Positions 1-8,599 of a stretch of 64,000 bases of DNA are shown here, one piece after another. The notes under the pieces are model-generated. The model worked only from the letters and a program-made list of their open reading frames with translations. It was not told the DNA's origin and made no database searches. A program made the translations under genes and the position numbers. The DNA comes from Pedobacter gandavensis. Lineage in GTDB: Bacteria > Bacteroidota > Bacteroidia > Sphingobacteriales > Sphingobacteriaceae. The DNA is taken from the NCBI RefSeq assembly GCF_014172405.1, contig NZ_WNXC01000010.1, forward strand, positions 62,001-126,000, in the 5' to 3' direction. Every line of letters begins with the position of its first letter. The stretch's first letter is position 1.

Positions 1-103
1 ATATTTTGGCTTCATTGAATTCGTCCCCAAATTTCTCATATAATTCCTGAGCAATATCTTCGTGGTCGTTCCAATAAATTGGTAAAGCAAATTTATCTTG
101 CAT
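1..103 (-). CDS. iscX: IscX-like Fe-S assembly protein (partial)
   Basis: Only the first 34 codons are present; the gene runs off the left edge. The start is ATG at 101-103 on the minus strand and the peptide begins MQDKFALPIYWND. The W-N-D-x-x-D-I-A-x-E-L-Y pattern near residue 11 resembles the start of the small acidic IscX (YfhJ) family, which binds iron and IscS and modulates Fe-S cluster assembly. It lies 19 bases downstream of a 2Fe-2S ferredoxin on the same strand, the same neighbour as in the classical isc operon, which supports the call. The missing C-terminal half keeps confidence moderate. Confidence 0.68.
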   Translation of the reverse strand, partial: MQDKFALPIYWNDHEDIAQELYEKFGDEFNEAKI

Positions 104-122
104 AATGCTGTTTGTTTGTTAA

Positions 123-455
123 TTAATGGCCTAAAAATTCGGATTGATCTGGGATAGTCACTTCAATATCTCCGCTGATCACTACACATTGGCAGCCTAA
201 TCGGGAAGTAATTCTAGGACGGACAGCACGGTCAATAAAGTCTTCTTCCTTATCGGAAATTTCCTGAATATTGTCCATACCCTTGGTCACGTAAACATGA
301 CAAGTACTACATCCACAAACACCACCGCAGTTGTGTTGTAACTCTATTCCGTGATCATGGCATACATCAAGAACTGATTCGCCTCCAGCGATAGGAAGTT
401 CAATTGGTTCTTTACCCTGCTCTTCAAAATTTATCTTTAATTTAAAAATACTCAT
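123..455 (-). CDS. fdx: 2Fe-2S ferredoxin, adrenodoxin/Isc type
   Basis: A 110-residue plant/vertebrate-type ferredoxin. Cluster ligands are readable as C43, C49, C52 and C88 (pattern C-x5-C-x2-C ... L-G-C-Q), typical of adrenodoxin/Isc Fdx electron donors. Such proteins supply electrons for Fe-S cluster assembly or cytochrome-type reductions in the cytoplasm. It precedes an IscX-like gene on the same strand, consistent with an Isc role. A promoter-like TATTTTTG box lies 11 bases before the ATG, so this gene probably has its own promoter. Confidence 0.9.
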   Translation of the reverse strand: MSIFKLKINFEEQGKEPIELPIAGGESVLDVCHDHGIELQHNCGGVCGCSTCHVYVTKGMDNIQEISDKEEDFIDRAVRPRITSRLGCQCVVISGDIEVTIPDQSEFLGH

Positions 456-466
456 AATTTATGTGT

Positions 467-474
467 CAAAAATA
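467..474 (-). promoter_or_regulatory. Bacteroidota -7 box upstream of fdx
   Basis: Reads TATTTTTG on the minus strand, matching the Bacteroidota -7 consensus TAnnTTTG, 11 bases before the fdx ATG. The inferred transcript would have a very short leader. Confidence 0.5.
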
Positions 475-499
475 AGCACCAAAAACGGTAATTAAACTA

Positions 500-1261
500 T
501 TAAACTGTTTTTTTAATGCTTTTACTTAAAGTTTCATAGAGATCCTGAAGCTCAGGCATCCCTGTTAACAATTCTTTATGTTTGGATAATGTTTGTTCAT
601 CATTACGGATGGCCGGTCCGGTTTGTACATCGCGGGGAAAAGCATGTTGCACTTTTTCTGCGGTTTCCATAATTAATGGCCGTAAAATCTCAAAATCAAG
701 CTGGTTCTTTTCCAGAATATCCTGACCAATTGCATACAGGTAATTGCTGAAATTACAGGCAAAAACTGCCGCTAAATGTAAGATCCTTCTTTGCGCAGAA
801 TTCACCTCATAAACCAATGGGCTCAAGCTCAGGGCAATCTTTTTCAAAACCGCCAATACCCTTTCATTTTTTGCCTCCAGACAAAGCGGCACCTTCGAAA
901 AATCGAGTGCTTTAGTCTTCGAAAACGTTTGTAAAGGATAAAGTACCCCGCAGTTCTTCATCGAGGCAGGAAATATCACAAGGTCCGTTGCACCGGAAGT
1001 ATGTACCACCAACCCATCAACCTCAGCCAATACTTGTACCATTTCCGGAATCGCATCATCTTTTACCGCGATCAGATACAAATCGGCATGAAGGTCAATA
1101 TCCGCTTCAACGGAAATCGCCTGAGCTCCAACCTGATCTGCTAATAAAATTGCATGGTCCTGATTTTTGCTCCATACCTGTATCAATTCATATCCTGCTG
1201 CAACAAATGCAGTAGAAAAATGTGTGGCCACATTCCCAGAACCGATACAAACTACTTTCAT
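500..1261 (-). CDS. Rossmann-fold DUF2520 protein
   Basis: About 253 residues. The N-terminus has a Rossmann nucleotide-binding signature (VVCIGSGNVA, G-x-G-x-x-A) and the C-terminal half is a helical DUF2520-like domain. The fold resembles F420-dependent/pyrroline-5-carboxylate-reductase-like oxidoreductases; the substrate is unknown. I chose ATG at 1259-1261; the longer reading frame would need an upstream TTG. It follows ccmF on the same strand, separated by a strong hairpin, and precedes fdx. It is an orphan family in Bacteroidota and I infer no specific reaction. Confidence 0.83.
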   Translation of the reverse strand: MKVVCIGSGNVATHFSTAFVAAGYELIQVWSKNQDHAILLADQVGAQAISVEADIDLHADLYLIAVKDDAIPEMVQVLAEVDGLVVHTSGATDLVIFPASMKNCGVLYPLQTFSKTKALDFSKVPLCLEAKNERVLAVLKKIALSLSPLVYEVNSAQRRILHLAAVFACNFSNYLYAIGQDILEKNQLDFEILRPLIMETAEKVQHAFPRDVQTGPAIRNDEQTLSKHKELLTGMPELQDLYETLSKSIKKTV

Positions 1262-1279
1262 TTTCAGGGTCAAATTAAA

Positions 1280-1324
1280 TGCCTGAGCTTTCCAAATGAA
1301 TTGATCATCAGGAAAGCTCAGGCA
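1280..1324 (-). terminator. 14-bp perfect hairpin between ccmF and the DUF2520 gene
   Basis: Arms TGCCTGAGCTTTCC (1280-1293) and GGAAAGCTCAGGCA (1311-1324) are perfectly complementary around a 17-base loop. It lies just after the ccmF stop. In the minus direction the tail is ATTTAATTT, so it could terminate ccmF or be a processing or attenuation structure just before the next start codon. Confidence 0.6.
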
Positions 1325-1332
1325 ATATATTA

Positions 1333-3798
1333 TTAAACTACTTTAGCTTCTTTTTGTCTTCTCAGGATCGATAATAAAAATCCGATCACCATCACTATGG
1401 TACCCGCCCAATATAAATTGATGTAAGGGAACTCAATAGATTTAAATACCACCCAGTCCTTCGCCATCTGAGGCTTTTCGAATACCTGTAACTCCGCTTT
1501 TCCTTGGTCAGGAAGTATTTTGGTAAATCTGAATCTCAATCCAAGCTCATCAATGTTACGGGCGAAATCAAAGGTATTATTTCCTTTAACCAGGAAGATG
1601 GGTTCTGTTTTGTATACTTTACCATTTACTTCAACTTCCAGTGGTAAACCTACTGCAAGATCGTTTTCTCCTAATACCAGACTTTTTGCTGCTGGTTTAT
1701 TATTCAACGCTTTCACGGTGATGATGCCGCTACTGGTATGTAAGGTATCTCCTACTTTTACATTCGCTATTCTAGGTGCCTTATAGTTTTCTTCAGGATT
1801 ATGATCTTCGTGATCCTCGTGTGTCTCTCTTTTATCCGGCGCACTGGTAATGTGTGTATACACATCATAAGTCAGGTAATGTTTCGTATCCGGAGAAGCA
1901 ATCAATCCCATCTTTTCATTCGCCTGAACATGTGGATTCAATTCAAAATCTTCTTTCAGTTTACCTGTTTCATCGTAAACCTTAAAGTTCAAGGTATAAA
2001 TGGTGTTTGGTGCAATGGTTGTATCTCTGGTATAGGTTACGGTATACTTACCCATTTTCTTAGGCTCGTTCTTATACAGTACAATATTTTCACCAGGCTT
2101 TTCTGCTTTCTCAAAATCCTTTACCGGAATAAAGTTTGTGGTATTGATAGAGATTGGCTTATTGGTTGCAGCAGCCACTAAAGCGCCAATCAATAATAAA
2201 GCAAATCCCATGTGTGCCACAGCAGCACCTACCAATTTACGCTTTCCACCAAGCCCTTGTGCCAGTACCCTTGCATTTGCAAGAATGGCAAACACACAGC
2301 TAAAGGTAAGCAAGATGTACATTAAGTTGGTATAGATATTAGTCAGGTATACAAAACCTGCAGTAATCACCACTGCAAAAACAATCGAAGCCACTAAGCT
2401 GCTATAGAATTTGCGAATGTCTGTTCTCTTGTATTTCATAAACTGTGAGAAACCAGAGATCACAGTCACCAGGATGGCAAAAGGTGCCTGCCATTGGTTG
2501 TAATATTTGATGGCATCAATCGGAGGGGCAAATTTAGTCCCAAATGCCGCGTTGAATACCGGAACGGAAGTAGAGAAGATGACCTGAATACAGGCAACTG
2601 TAATCACTAACGCACCGATAAACATCCAGAATTCTCTGGAATAAGTTTCTTCATCTTTATTCGTGATCGGCAATTCCTTCCATCTTACAATCAATAGGAC
2701 CACAGGAATCGTCAGGAAAACAACGTTATACAAGATCAGGTGACCGAACATCCCCAAATCTGTAAACGAGTGAACTGATGTTTCACCAAGGATACCACTT
2801 CTGGTTAAGAAGGAAGCATATAATACCAATACAAAACTGATGATCACTAAAATAATTGCAGTAAAGAACGAGTGACCCGTGTTTTTAAACGCAATCATGA
2901 CGTGTACCCCTGCAATCAGGGTTAACCATGGAATGATGGAAGCATTTTCTACTGGATCCCAAGCCCAGAATCCTCCAAAGTTTAAGGCTTCGTACGCCCA
3001 GAAAGAGCCCATGATAATACCCGTTCCTAAGACCATTACGGCAAATAAAGCCCATGGCATTGCAGGTTTAACCCATTCTTTATATTTCTTTTGCCATAAA
3101 CCAGTTACTGCATAAGCGAAAGGAACCACCATACTGGCAAAACCCAGGAATAATGTTGGCGGGTGAATTACCATCCAATAGTTCTGTAATAATGGGTTTA
3201 ATCCTAAACCATCTGTAATAAATTTCAAATAATTTTTAAAGTTTTCAGGATCTGCAAATACAACCGGAGCCATCGCTTTCAAATCTTTCACTTCCCTTAA
3301 CAGGATAAATGGGGAGCTACCAATTCTTTCTCCGAAAATCTCTACCCCTAATAACATAGAGGTTAAGAATACCTGTGAAAAAGCAACAATGGTCATCACG
3401 CCATTTTCCCATGATTTAGCTCTCCAAATTAGGATTCCACCTAATAAAGACTGCCAGAAAGCCCATAACCAGAAACTTCCTTCCTGTCCTTCCCAAAATG
3501 CAGAAACGATGTAATAAACCGGAAGTTCTTTGGATGAGTGCGAATAAACGTAGAAATATTCGTTATTATGATTTAAAATCAGATAAAATAAAGTAACCCC
3601 AATTCCCAGGACACTTACCCAGTTGATTAGAAATGAAATCCGACCTAGACGTGTCCATGATCGATCTCCAAGGTCTTTATTCTTAGTAGCAAAAAAGTAT
3701 GCTATCGTAGAAAGTAAGGAAGCAGCAAATGCTAAAACAATAAAGAATTGGCCGATTTTACCGGGCAGGAGGTGCTCTCCAATAAATTGTATATCCAT
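1333..3798 (-). CDS. ccmF: Cytochrome c heme lyase subunit CcmF
   Basis: An 821-residue multi-spanning membrane protein of the CcmF/NrfE/CcsA heme-handling family, which transfers heme to apocytochrome c on the periplasmic side. The tryptophan-rich WWD signature is at residues 275-292 (GGFWAWDPVEN...PWL), and a conserved H-P-P motif is at 212-214. A hydrophilic, presumably periplasmic domain of roughly 170 residues precedes the last membrane segment near the C-terminus, making it longer than E. coli CcmF (about 650). ccmE ends 5 bases upstream, so the two are probably co-transcribed. Function in System I cytochrome c maturation is well supported. Confidence 0.93.
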   Translation of the reverse strand: MDIQFIGEHLLPGKIGQFFIVLAFAASLLSTIAYFFATKNKDLGDRSWTRLGRISFLINWVSVLGIGVTLFYLILNHNNEYFYVYSHSSKELPVYYIVSAFWEGQEGSFWLWAFWQSLLGGILIWRAKSWENGVMTIVAFSQVFLTSMLLGVEIFGERIGSSPFILLREVKDLKAMAPVVFADPENFKNYLKFITDGLGLNPLLQNYWMVIHPPTLFLGFASMVVPFAYAVTGLWQKKYKEWVKPAMPWALFAVMVLGTGIIMGSFWAYEALNFGGFWAWDPVENASIIPWLTLIAGVHVMIAFKNTGHSFFTAIILVIISFVLVLYASFLTRSGILGETSVHSFTDLGMFGHLILYNVVFLTIPVVLLIVRWKELPITNKDEETYSREFWMFIGALVITVACIQVIFSTSVPVFNAAFGTKFAPPIDAIKYYNQWQAPFAILVTVISGFSQFMKYKRTDIRKFYSSLVASIVFAVVITAGFVYLTNIYTNLMYILLTFSCVFAILANARVLAQGLGGKRKLVGAAVAHMGFALLLIGALVAAATNKPISINTTNFIPVKDFEKAEKPGENIVLYKNEPKKMGKYTVTYTRDTTIAPNTIYTLNFKVYDETGKLKEDFELNPHVQANEKMGLIASPDTKHYLTYDVYTHITSAPDKRETHEDHEDHNPEENYKAPRIANVKVGDTLHTSSGIITVKALNNKPAAKSLVLGENDLAVGLPLEVEVNGKVYKTEPIFLVKGNNTFDFARNIDELGLRFRFTKILPDQGKAELQVFEKPQMAKDWVVFKSIEFPYINLYWAGTIVMVIGFLLSILRRQKEAKVV

Positions 3799-3803
3799 TA
3801 AGA

Positions 3804-4214
3804 TTAGTTGTATTTTATTACCTGACCGTCCGCTTTGATCTCAACAAGGTCGTTGTTGTATTTAGAAGGACATTTCATTAATATTTTTGAAGCATAAAAG
3901 GTACCATCTTTCATTTTACCAATTAAAACTAATTTTTCTGAACGTTCGAAATCTTGTGGCTTGGTGCCATTGTACACCACTTTATTCACCATCCCTTTTT
4001 CATCTTTCATAAAGAAAGCAAAATGATTGGCATCTTTTTGAGCATCATAGTACATGCCTTTTTCTTTTTCCCAGTACCCCATCACATGGAATTCTCTGGA
4101 ATCTTTGGCAGCCTCAGTAAAGGTCGAATAGTTACTGGTACCGGCGTTTAAACTGATTAAGAAGCCTACGCAGATCGCTATTGTGATCAAACCAATAATT
4201 GCACTTTTTCTCAT
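3804..4214 (-). CDS. ccmE: Heme chaperone CcmE, cysteine (CxxxY) type
   Basis: A 136-residue protein with one N-terminal membrane anchor (about residues 5-22) and an OB-fold periplasmic domain. CcmE carries heme covalently from CcmABCD to CcmF. The usual heme-binding histidine motif HxxxY is replaced here by C115-P-S-K-Y119, that is CxxxY, the cysteine variant known from some bacteria and archaea. It precedes ccmF with a 5-base gap. A TATCTTTG box at 4241-4248 gives a likely promoter for ccmE-ccmF. Confidence 0.9.
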   Translation of the reverse strand: MRKSAIIGLITIAICVGFLISLNAGTSNYSTFTEAAKDSREFHVMGYWEKEKGMYYDAQKDANHFAFFMKDEKGMVNKVVYNGTKPQDFERSEKLVLIGKMKDGTFYASKILMKCPSKYNNDLVEIKADGQVIKYN

Positions 4215-4240
4215 GATGCTAATAAAATTTTAGATTGAGA

Positions 4241-4248
4241 CAAAGATA
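4241..4248 (-). promoter_or_regulatory. -7 box upstream of ccmE-ccmF
   Basis: Minus-strand TATCTTTG, a full match to TAnnTTTG, 26 bases before the ccmE ATG. Suggests ccmE and ccmF are expressed from their own promoter, separate from msrA. Confidence 0.55.
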
Positions 4249-4371
4249 AAAAATATACTTACCTAAAATCTTTTAGAGCCCTGCAATTCACTTTGATGAC
4301 GATTTATTGATAGTTCTCTGACAAAAACAATGTAAATCAAGCAACAATGATCGAAAAAGAAAATATTTCGG

Positions 4372-5040
4372 CTATTTCAGGTACTCAGGTTTGATCATTT
4401 CTGGCATTTTAGCCCTCAGTTTCATGACTTTCGGTCTGGAAATATTTCTGATATAGGAATCTCCCTGATTTCGTTGATAGTAATCCTGATGCTCCATTTC
4501 TGCAGGGTAAAATACTTTGAAAGGAAGAATTTCTGTGGCAATGGTTTGTCCCTTCTCATCCGTCTTCTCTAATTGATGAATCAGTCCGGAGATGATTCTG
4601 TATTCTGCTGGCGAACGAAAAAAGGCAATCGAACGATATTCCTCACCAACATCCGGACCTTGCCTATCTACTTCAGTCGGATTATGAGCATTAAAGAAAG
4701 CCCTGCATAGCGTTTCAAAAGAAATGATGGAAGGATCATAATAAACCTCTACAGCTTCAGCATGACCGGTAGTTTGCGATTGTAAATCCTGGTAACTTGG
4801 GTTTACAGTCGTTCCACCAGCATAACCGCTGATCACTTTATGAACGCCTTTTAATTCCATCATTGCTTCTTGAGTAGCCCAAAAGCAACCACCGGCAAAT
4901 GTAGCTAGCTGTTCATTTGGAGCTGGCGCAACCAAGACTGCAAATCCATTTTTACTTTCCAGGTGCTGCAGCTTTTGATCACCATAACAACCTGTTAATA
5001 AAACAAATGCCATAAAACTGATGAAACTCCAAATTTTCAT
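4372..5040 (-). CDS. msrA: Peptide-methionine (S)-S-oxide reductase, lipoprotein form
   Basis: A 222-residue MsrA. It repairs methionine sulfoxide (S form) in proteins. The signature G-G-C52-F-W-A-T is present with C52 as the nucleophile. The N-terminus is a lipoprotein signal ending in L-T-G-C18, so the enzyme is probably anchored to the membrane and works in the cell envelope. The domain covers the usual MsrA length; no MsrB domain is fused. It sits between ccmE and glutamate dehydrogenase, unrelated genes, and so interrupts the ccm genes. Confidence 0.93.
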   Translation of the reverse strand: MKIWSFISFMAFVLLTGCYGDQKLQHLESKNGFAVLVAPAPNEQLATFAGGCFWATQEAMMELKGVHKVISGYAGGTTVNPSYQDLQSQTTGHAEAVEVYYDPSIISFETLCRAFFNAHNPTEVDRQGPDVGEEYRSIAFFRSPAEYRIISGLIHQLEKTDEKGQTIATEILPFKVFYPAEMEHQDYYQRNQGDSYIRNISRPKVMKLRAKMPEMIKPEYLK

Positions 5041-5139
5041 GATCTATCCCTTTCCGTACAAACAAGATACGGGAATAGAACAAAAAAAGATGTTGCAGAT
5101 TAGAAAGTGCTACCAAAAAATGACAAATTAAAGCTCAAA

Positions 5140-5174
5140 AAAAAATAGGTAAGGATTACCCCTACCTATTTTTT
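5140..5174 (-). terminator. Rho-independent terminator after glutamate dehydrogenase
   Basis: 12-bp arms AAAAAATAGGTA (5140-5151) and TACCTATTTTTT (5163-5174) around an 11-base loop, 22 bases after the gdh stop codon. In the minus direction the hairpin is followed by a run of T residues. Confidence 0.8.
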
Positions 5175-5195
5175 GCTAAAACAATATCAAATAGA

Positions 5196-6617
5196 TTATG
5201 GCCAGATACCAAGGTTCATATAAGAAATTGCAATTTTATCTATCGAGCCTACAAAAGCAGCAGTTCTTAAGGTCTGGATGCCTGGTTTACTCATTAAAGT
5301 TTCTCTGATTTCATGGTAAGAATGGATCATGGTATCCTCTAATCCAGAGTTCACCAATTCCAATTCTGAAGCACCTTTAACAATCATTAAACGGTGTTCT
5401 GCAGGAATGCTTTTACCGGTTAAACTTTCTAAAGTATTGATCAGATTCCTATTAGAGTTTTCTGCATAACGATTTTCCATACGGCCAAAGGCTACGTGAG
5501 AAAGGTTTTTCAACCACTCGAAATAAGATACAGTTACCCCACCAGCATTACAATACATATCAGGAATGATGATACCCCCCATTTCAGTGAATATCTCTTC
5601 TGCTTCAGGAGTACAAGGTCCATTCGCACCTTCAGCGATGATTTTCGCCTGGATATTTCTGATGTTATCTGAAGTGATCACATTTTCTAACGCAGCAGGA
5701 ACCAGGATATCACATGGTTGCTCTAAGCCTTCCATTGAATTTTTAAACTCTTTAGCACCTGGGAAACCTAAGATAGATCCGGTTAATTTACGGTGTGCAA
5801 AAACTTCATCAATGTTCAATCCATTCTCATTGTAGATTGCGCCTTCGAACTCGCAAAGACCAACGATCGTAGCACCAAATTCAGCTAAAAACTTAGCGGA
5901 GTGGTAACCTACGTTTCCTAAACCTTGAACGATCACTCTTTTATCACCTAAACCAGCTTTAAAGCCAATTTTAGCCATATCTTCTGCTACAGTTACACAT
6001 TCTCTGATGGCATAAGCTACCCCACGACCAGTCGCTTCTTTTCGTCCACGGATACCATGTAAAGCAATTGGCTTACCGGTAACGCAACCCAAAGCATCTA
6101 GCTGACCTGGATTCATGGTCATATAAGTATCTGCGATCCAACTCATTTCACGTTCACCCGATCCATAATCCGGAGCAGGAACGTCAATACCAGGACCGAT
6201 AAAGTTCTTTTTGATTAATTCTGTGGTATAACGGCGGGTGATGTTTTCCAGCTCACCAACGGTATAGTTTTTAGGCGTGATTTTGATACCGCCTTTAGCT
6301 CCACCGAAAGGAACATTTACAATCGCACATTTGTACGTCATCAGGGCAGCTAGAGCCATCACCTCATCTTCATTCACCATCTCACTATAACGAATCCCCC
6401 CTTTGGTAGGGCTCATGTGATGAGAATGTTCTACACGCCATGCATCAATAACTTCAAAGCCATTTCCTCTACGGATTGGGAATTGAAAACGATACACACT
6501 GTTACAAGCTTTAATTTGGGTTAACAGACCTTCTGGATGAGAAGTAAATTGTGCGGCACTGTCAAAGTTTTTGCATACGTCTGCAAAAAAATTTGTCTCG
6601 TTTGCTGTATTAGCCAT
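5196..6617 (-). CDS. gdh: Glutamate dehydrogenase (Glu/Leu/Phe/Val family)
   Basis: A 473-residue amino acid dehydrogenase interconverting glutamate and 2-oxoglutarate plus ammonia with NAD(P). The substrate-binding segment P-T-K-G-G-I-R-Y (about residues 70-77), the catalytic segment P-F-G-G-A-K-G-G-I (about 103-111) and a Rossmann G-L-G-N-V-G motif (about 233-238) are all visible. The PxPDYGSGE segment is also conserved. Monocistronic by appearance: a 167-base gap upstream and a strong terminator downstream. The coenzyme cannot be fixed from sequence by eye. Confidence 0.93.
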   Translation of the reverse strand: MANTANETNFFADVCKNFDSAAQFTSHPEGLLTQIKACNSVYRFQFPIRRGNGFEVIDAWRVEHSHHMSPTKGGIRYSEMVNEDEVMALAALMTYKCAIVNVPFGGAKGGIKITPKNYTVGELENITRRYTTELIKKNFIGPGIDVPAPDYGSGEREMSWIADTYMTMNPGQLDALGCVTGKPIALHGIRGRKEATGRGVAYAIRECVTVAEDMAKIGFKAGLGDKRVIVQGLGNVGYHSAKFLAEFGATIVGLCEFEGAIYNENGLNIDEVFAHRKLTGSILGFPGAKEFKNSMEGLEQPCDILVPAALENVITSDNIRNIQAKIIAEGANGPCTPEAEEIFTEMGGIIIPDMYCNAGGVTVSYFEWLKNLSHVAFGRMENRYAENSNRNLINTLESLTGKSIPAEHRLMIVKGASELELVNSGLEDTMIHSYHEIRETLMSKPGIQTLRTAAFVGSIDKIAISYMNLGIWP

Positions 6618-6784
6618 TCTTTGTTTTTTATGAATTGAATATAAGTTCTTATACTAATTACCTGCAAAATTGCAGTAAAAAAAACCATTTATGCAAATGG
6701 TAAATCACTTAGTGTAAGGCAAACACTACATCAAAACAAGCGCCAAAACAGTGCTCAAACGATTTAAAATAAGTTTTTAGCCGA

Positions 6785-6988
6785 TTATTTCTTTTCTAAC
6801 TTTTTTAATCTTTTTTCTATTGTAAACAGAAAGAAAAGCAAGCCCAGTAAAATTACGAGTACACAAGTCACTACAACATATATTTTATCAGAAGCATAAA
6901 GGCTGTCGCTAATGGTAGAACCACTTCCCTGCGCGAACAATTGCAGTGACAATAAGAACATTAAAAAGGTTGCTGTAAATTTTTTCAT
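6785..6988 (-). CDS. CcmD-like small membrane protein
   Basis: 67 residues: an N-terminal signal/anchor segment (MKKFTATFLMFLLSLQLFAQ), a short linker, a single transmembrane helix (about residues 35-56) and a basic tail (EKRLKKLEKK). The S-D-K-I-Y-V-V-V start of the helix is typical of the CcmD-family small proteins found beside ccmC in Bacteroidota. CcmD proteins help release heme-loaded CcmE from CcmC. It lies 48 bases after ccmC. Confidence 0.75.
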   Translation of the reverse strand: MKKFTATFLMFLLSLQLFAQGSGSTISDSLYASDKIYVVVTCVLVILLGLLFFLFTIEKRLKKLEKK

Positions 6989-7036
6989 TAGTATATCATT
7001 TGAGTATTAAAAGGCCATGAAATGACCATTTCCTAA

Positions 7037-7705
7037 TTATTTCGATAATTTATTACGCTCTAAATCACGGAGCCTGTAAAGGAGGTTGTAAATCCAGCAA
7101 CCGATCAGAATCCAACCCAAACAAGCCGGGTAGAAAACCATTCTCATGCGGCTGTCCAGATCGTAAGCGTTAAAACCTGGATTACCACCATTCCCCGGGT
7201 GCAGTGAATCTGATAAACGTGGCAATACAAATAGCAAGACCACCATAATCGGGAAAGCAAAAATATTGTAAATGGCAGAAATTTTCGCTCTCTTTTGTTC
7301 TTCATCAATTGCATTACGAAGCACCAGATAAGCGAAATAAAGTAAGATGGCAATCGCAGCAAAGTTTTGTTTTACATCGAAACTCCAGGCTTGTCCCCAG
7401 GTAAATTTGGCCCAGATTGCACCGGTTACAATTCCTAGAAGGCCAAAGATCACCCCGGCATTTACACTTTCTACCGCTTTAATATCATCGGCAGGATCAT
7501 TACTTCTCAATGATTTGATGCTGTAAAAGACTGAAATACTAAACAATACAATCATGCTAAACCACATGGGCACATGAAAATAAAGGTTTCGGATGCTCTC
7601 CCGAATAATTGGTAATTCAGGAGTTTTCATTAGAAAACCTGCAACGGTCGAATAAATCACCAATATTGCGCCTAATACTTTCCACCAGTTCTTATACATT
7701 GACAT
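7037..7705 (-). CDS. ccmC: Heme transporter/heme exporter protein CcmC
   Basis: A 222-residue integral membrane protein with about six transmembrane segments. The tryptophan-rich motif is present in a divergent form (W-G-Q-A-W-S-F-D around residue 110), and the H-V-P-M-W-F segment near residue 44 carries a conserved heme-ligand histidine. CcmC loads heme onto CcmE at the periplasmic face. It follows ccmB by 133 bases and precedes the CcmD-like gene. Confidence 0.9.
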   Translation of the reverse strand: MSMYKNWWKVLGAILVIYSTVAGFLMKTPELPIIRESIRNLYFHVPMWFSMIVLFSISVFYSIKSLRSNDPADDIKAVESVNAGVIFGLLGIVTGAIWAKFTWGQAWSFDVKQNFAAIAILLYFAYLVLRNAIDEEQKRAKISAIYNIFAFPIMVVLLFVLPRLSDSLHPGNGGNPGFNAYDLDSRMRMVFYPACLGWILIGCWIYNLLYRLRDLERNKLSK

Positions 7706-7838
7706 TAAATTTTGATCTCTTTAACTCTATTAATCGGTAAATGTAGCGAGAAATTTCTCTACTTCTGTTATAAACCAGCCGATGAACAGCGGTTACTTCG
7801 GTTTAAAGCAGGTTAAATGACTTGAGGCTTACGGAATA

Positions 7839-8498
7839 TTAATCTCTCCAAAGGTAGGGAAACAACAAGACTGACACCGACATCACCAAGGCATTAATGA
7901 TGAGCAATAGGCCGATTTCATCCAGACTCACACTTCGATCTAAACCATCCATTGCATTTTTTGTCAGTTTAATCAACACCACCAATACCGGAATGATGAT
8001 TGGAAAACTCAAAATCGCCATTAACATCCCCCCGTTCCCGGCTTTAGAAGCAATCGCAGAAACCATGGTGAAAATCGTAGAAAAACTAAGACTTCCAAGT
8101 ATTGCAGCCAGAAGGTATAAACCCAGATCCTGTGGACCAAAGTCGAAAACCAGGATATAAAAACCGAGTGCAATCACCGTAAGCACCATCATCAACAAGG
8201 CATTATAGATCGTTTTAGAAATAATCAGTGCTAAAGGGCTCGCTATGGTATAGATATAAACCTGTCTCCCCCTACTCTCTTGTAGAAAACTTTTAGAGAC
8301 CGCATTGATAGAAGCAAAAAGCATAATGATCCAGAACAAAGCGTTTAAAGTGACCTTATCTGTACTCACAAAAGATAAAAAACAGACAAACACGGTAGAA
8401 ACGACATATAAAAGCACACCGTTTAAAGCGTATTTGGAACGCCATTCTAACAACAATTCCTTTTTTATTAAATGTTTGATCTGTTCTGCTAAATTCAT
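7839..8498 (-). CDS. ccmB: Heme exporter protein CcmB
   Basis: About 219 residues with six hydrophobic segments, matching the CcmB permease of the CcmAB ABC transporter that powers release of heme-CcmE. I chose ATG at 8496-8498 (MNLAEQIKHL): a TATCTTTG box lies 7 bases upstream, inside what a longer reading frame would make coding sequence. No CcmA ATPase gene is next to it; the upstream neighbour is an unrelated hypothetical. Confidence 0.88.
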   Translation of the reverse strand: MNLAEQIKHLIKKELLLEWRSKYALNGVLLYVVSTVFVCFLSFVSTDKVTLNALFWIIMLFASINAVSKSFLQESRGRQVYIYTIASPLALIISKTIYNALLMMVLTVIALGFYILVFDFGPQDLGLYLLAAILGSLSFSTIFTMVSAIASKAGNGGMLMAILSFPIIIPVLVVLIKLTKNAMDGLDRSVSLDEIGLLLIINALVMSVSVLLFPYLWRD

Positions 8499-8505
8499 TC
8501 GGTCG

Positions 8506-8513
8506 CAAAGATA
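8506..8513 (-). promoter_or_regulatory. -7 box at the ccmB start
   Basis: Minus-strand TATCTTTG, 7 bases before the chosen ATG. Transcription would begin at or within a few bases of the start codon, which also decides the start. Confidence 0.6.
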
Positions 8514-8599
8514 ATTGTTAATCATCCGATTTACTAATGAGCAGGATAATTAAGTTCATAACCGGGAAAAACAGAAACCTTAGCGCAGCAATCCTGATT

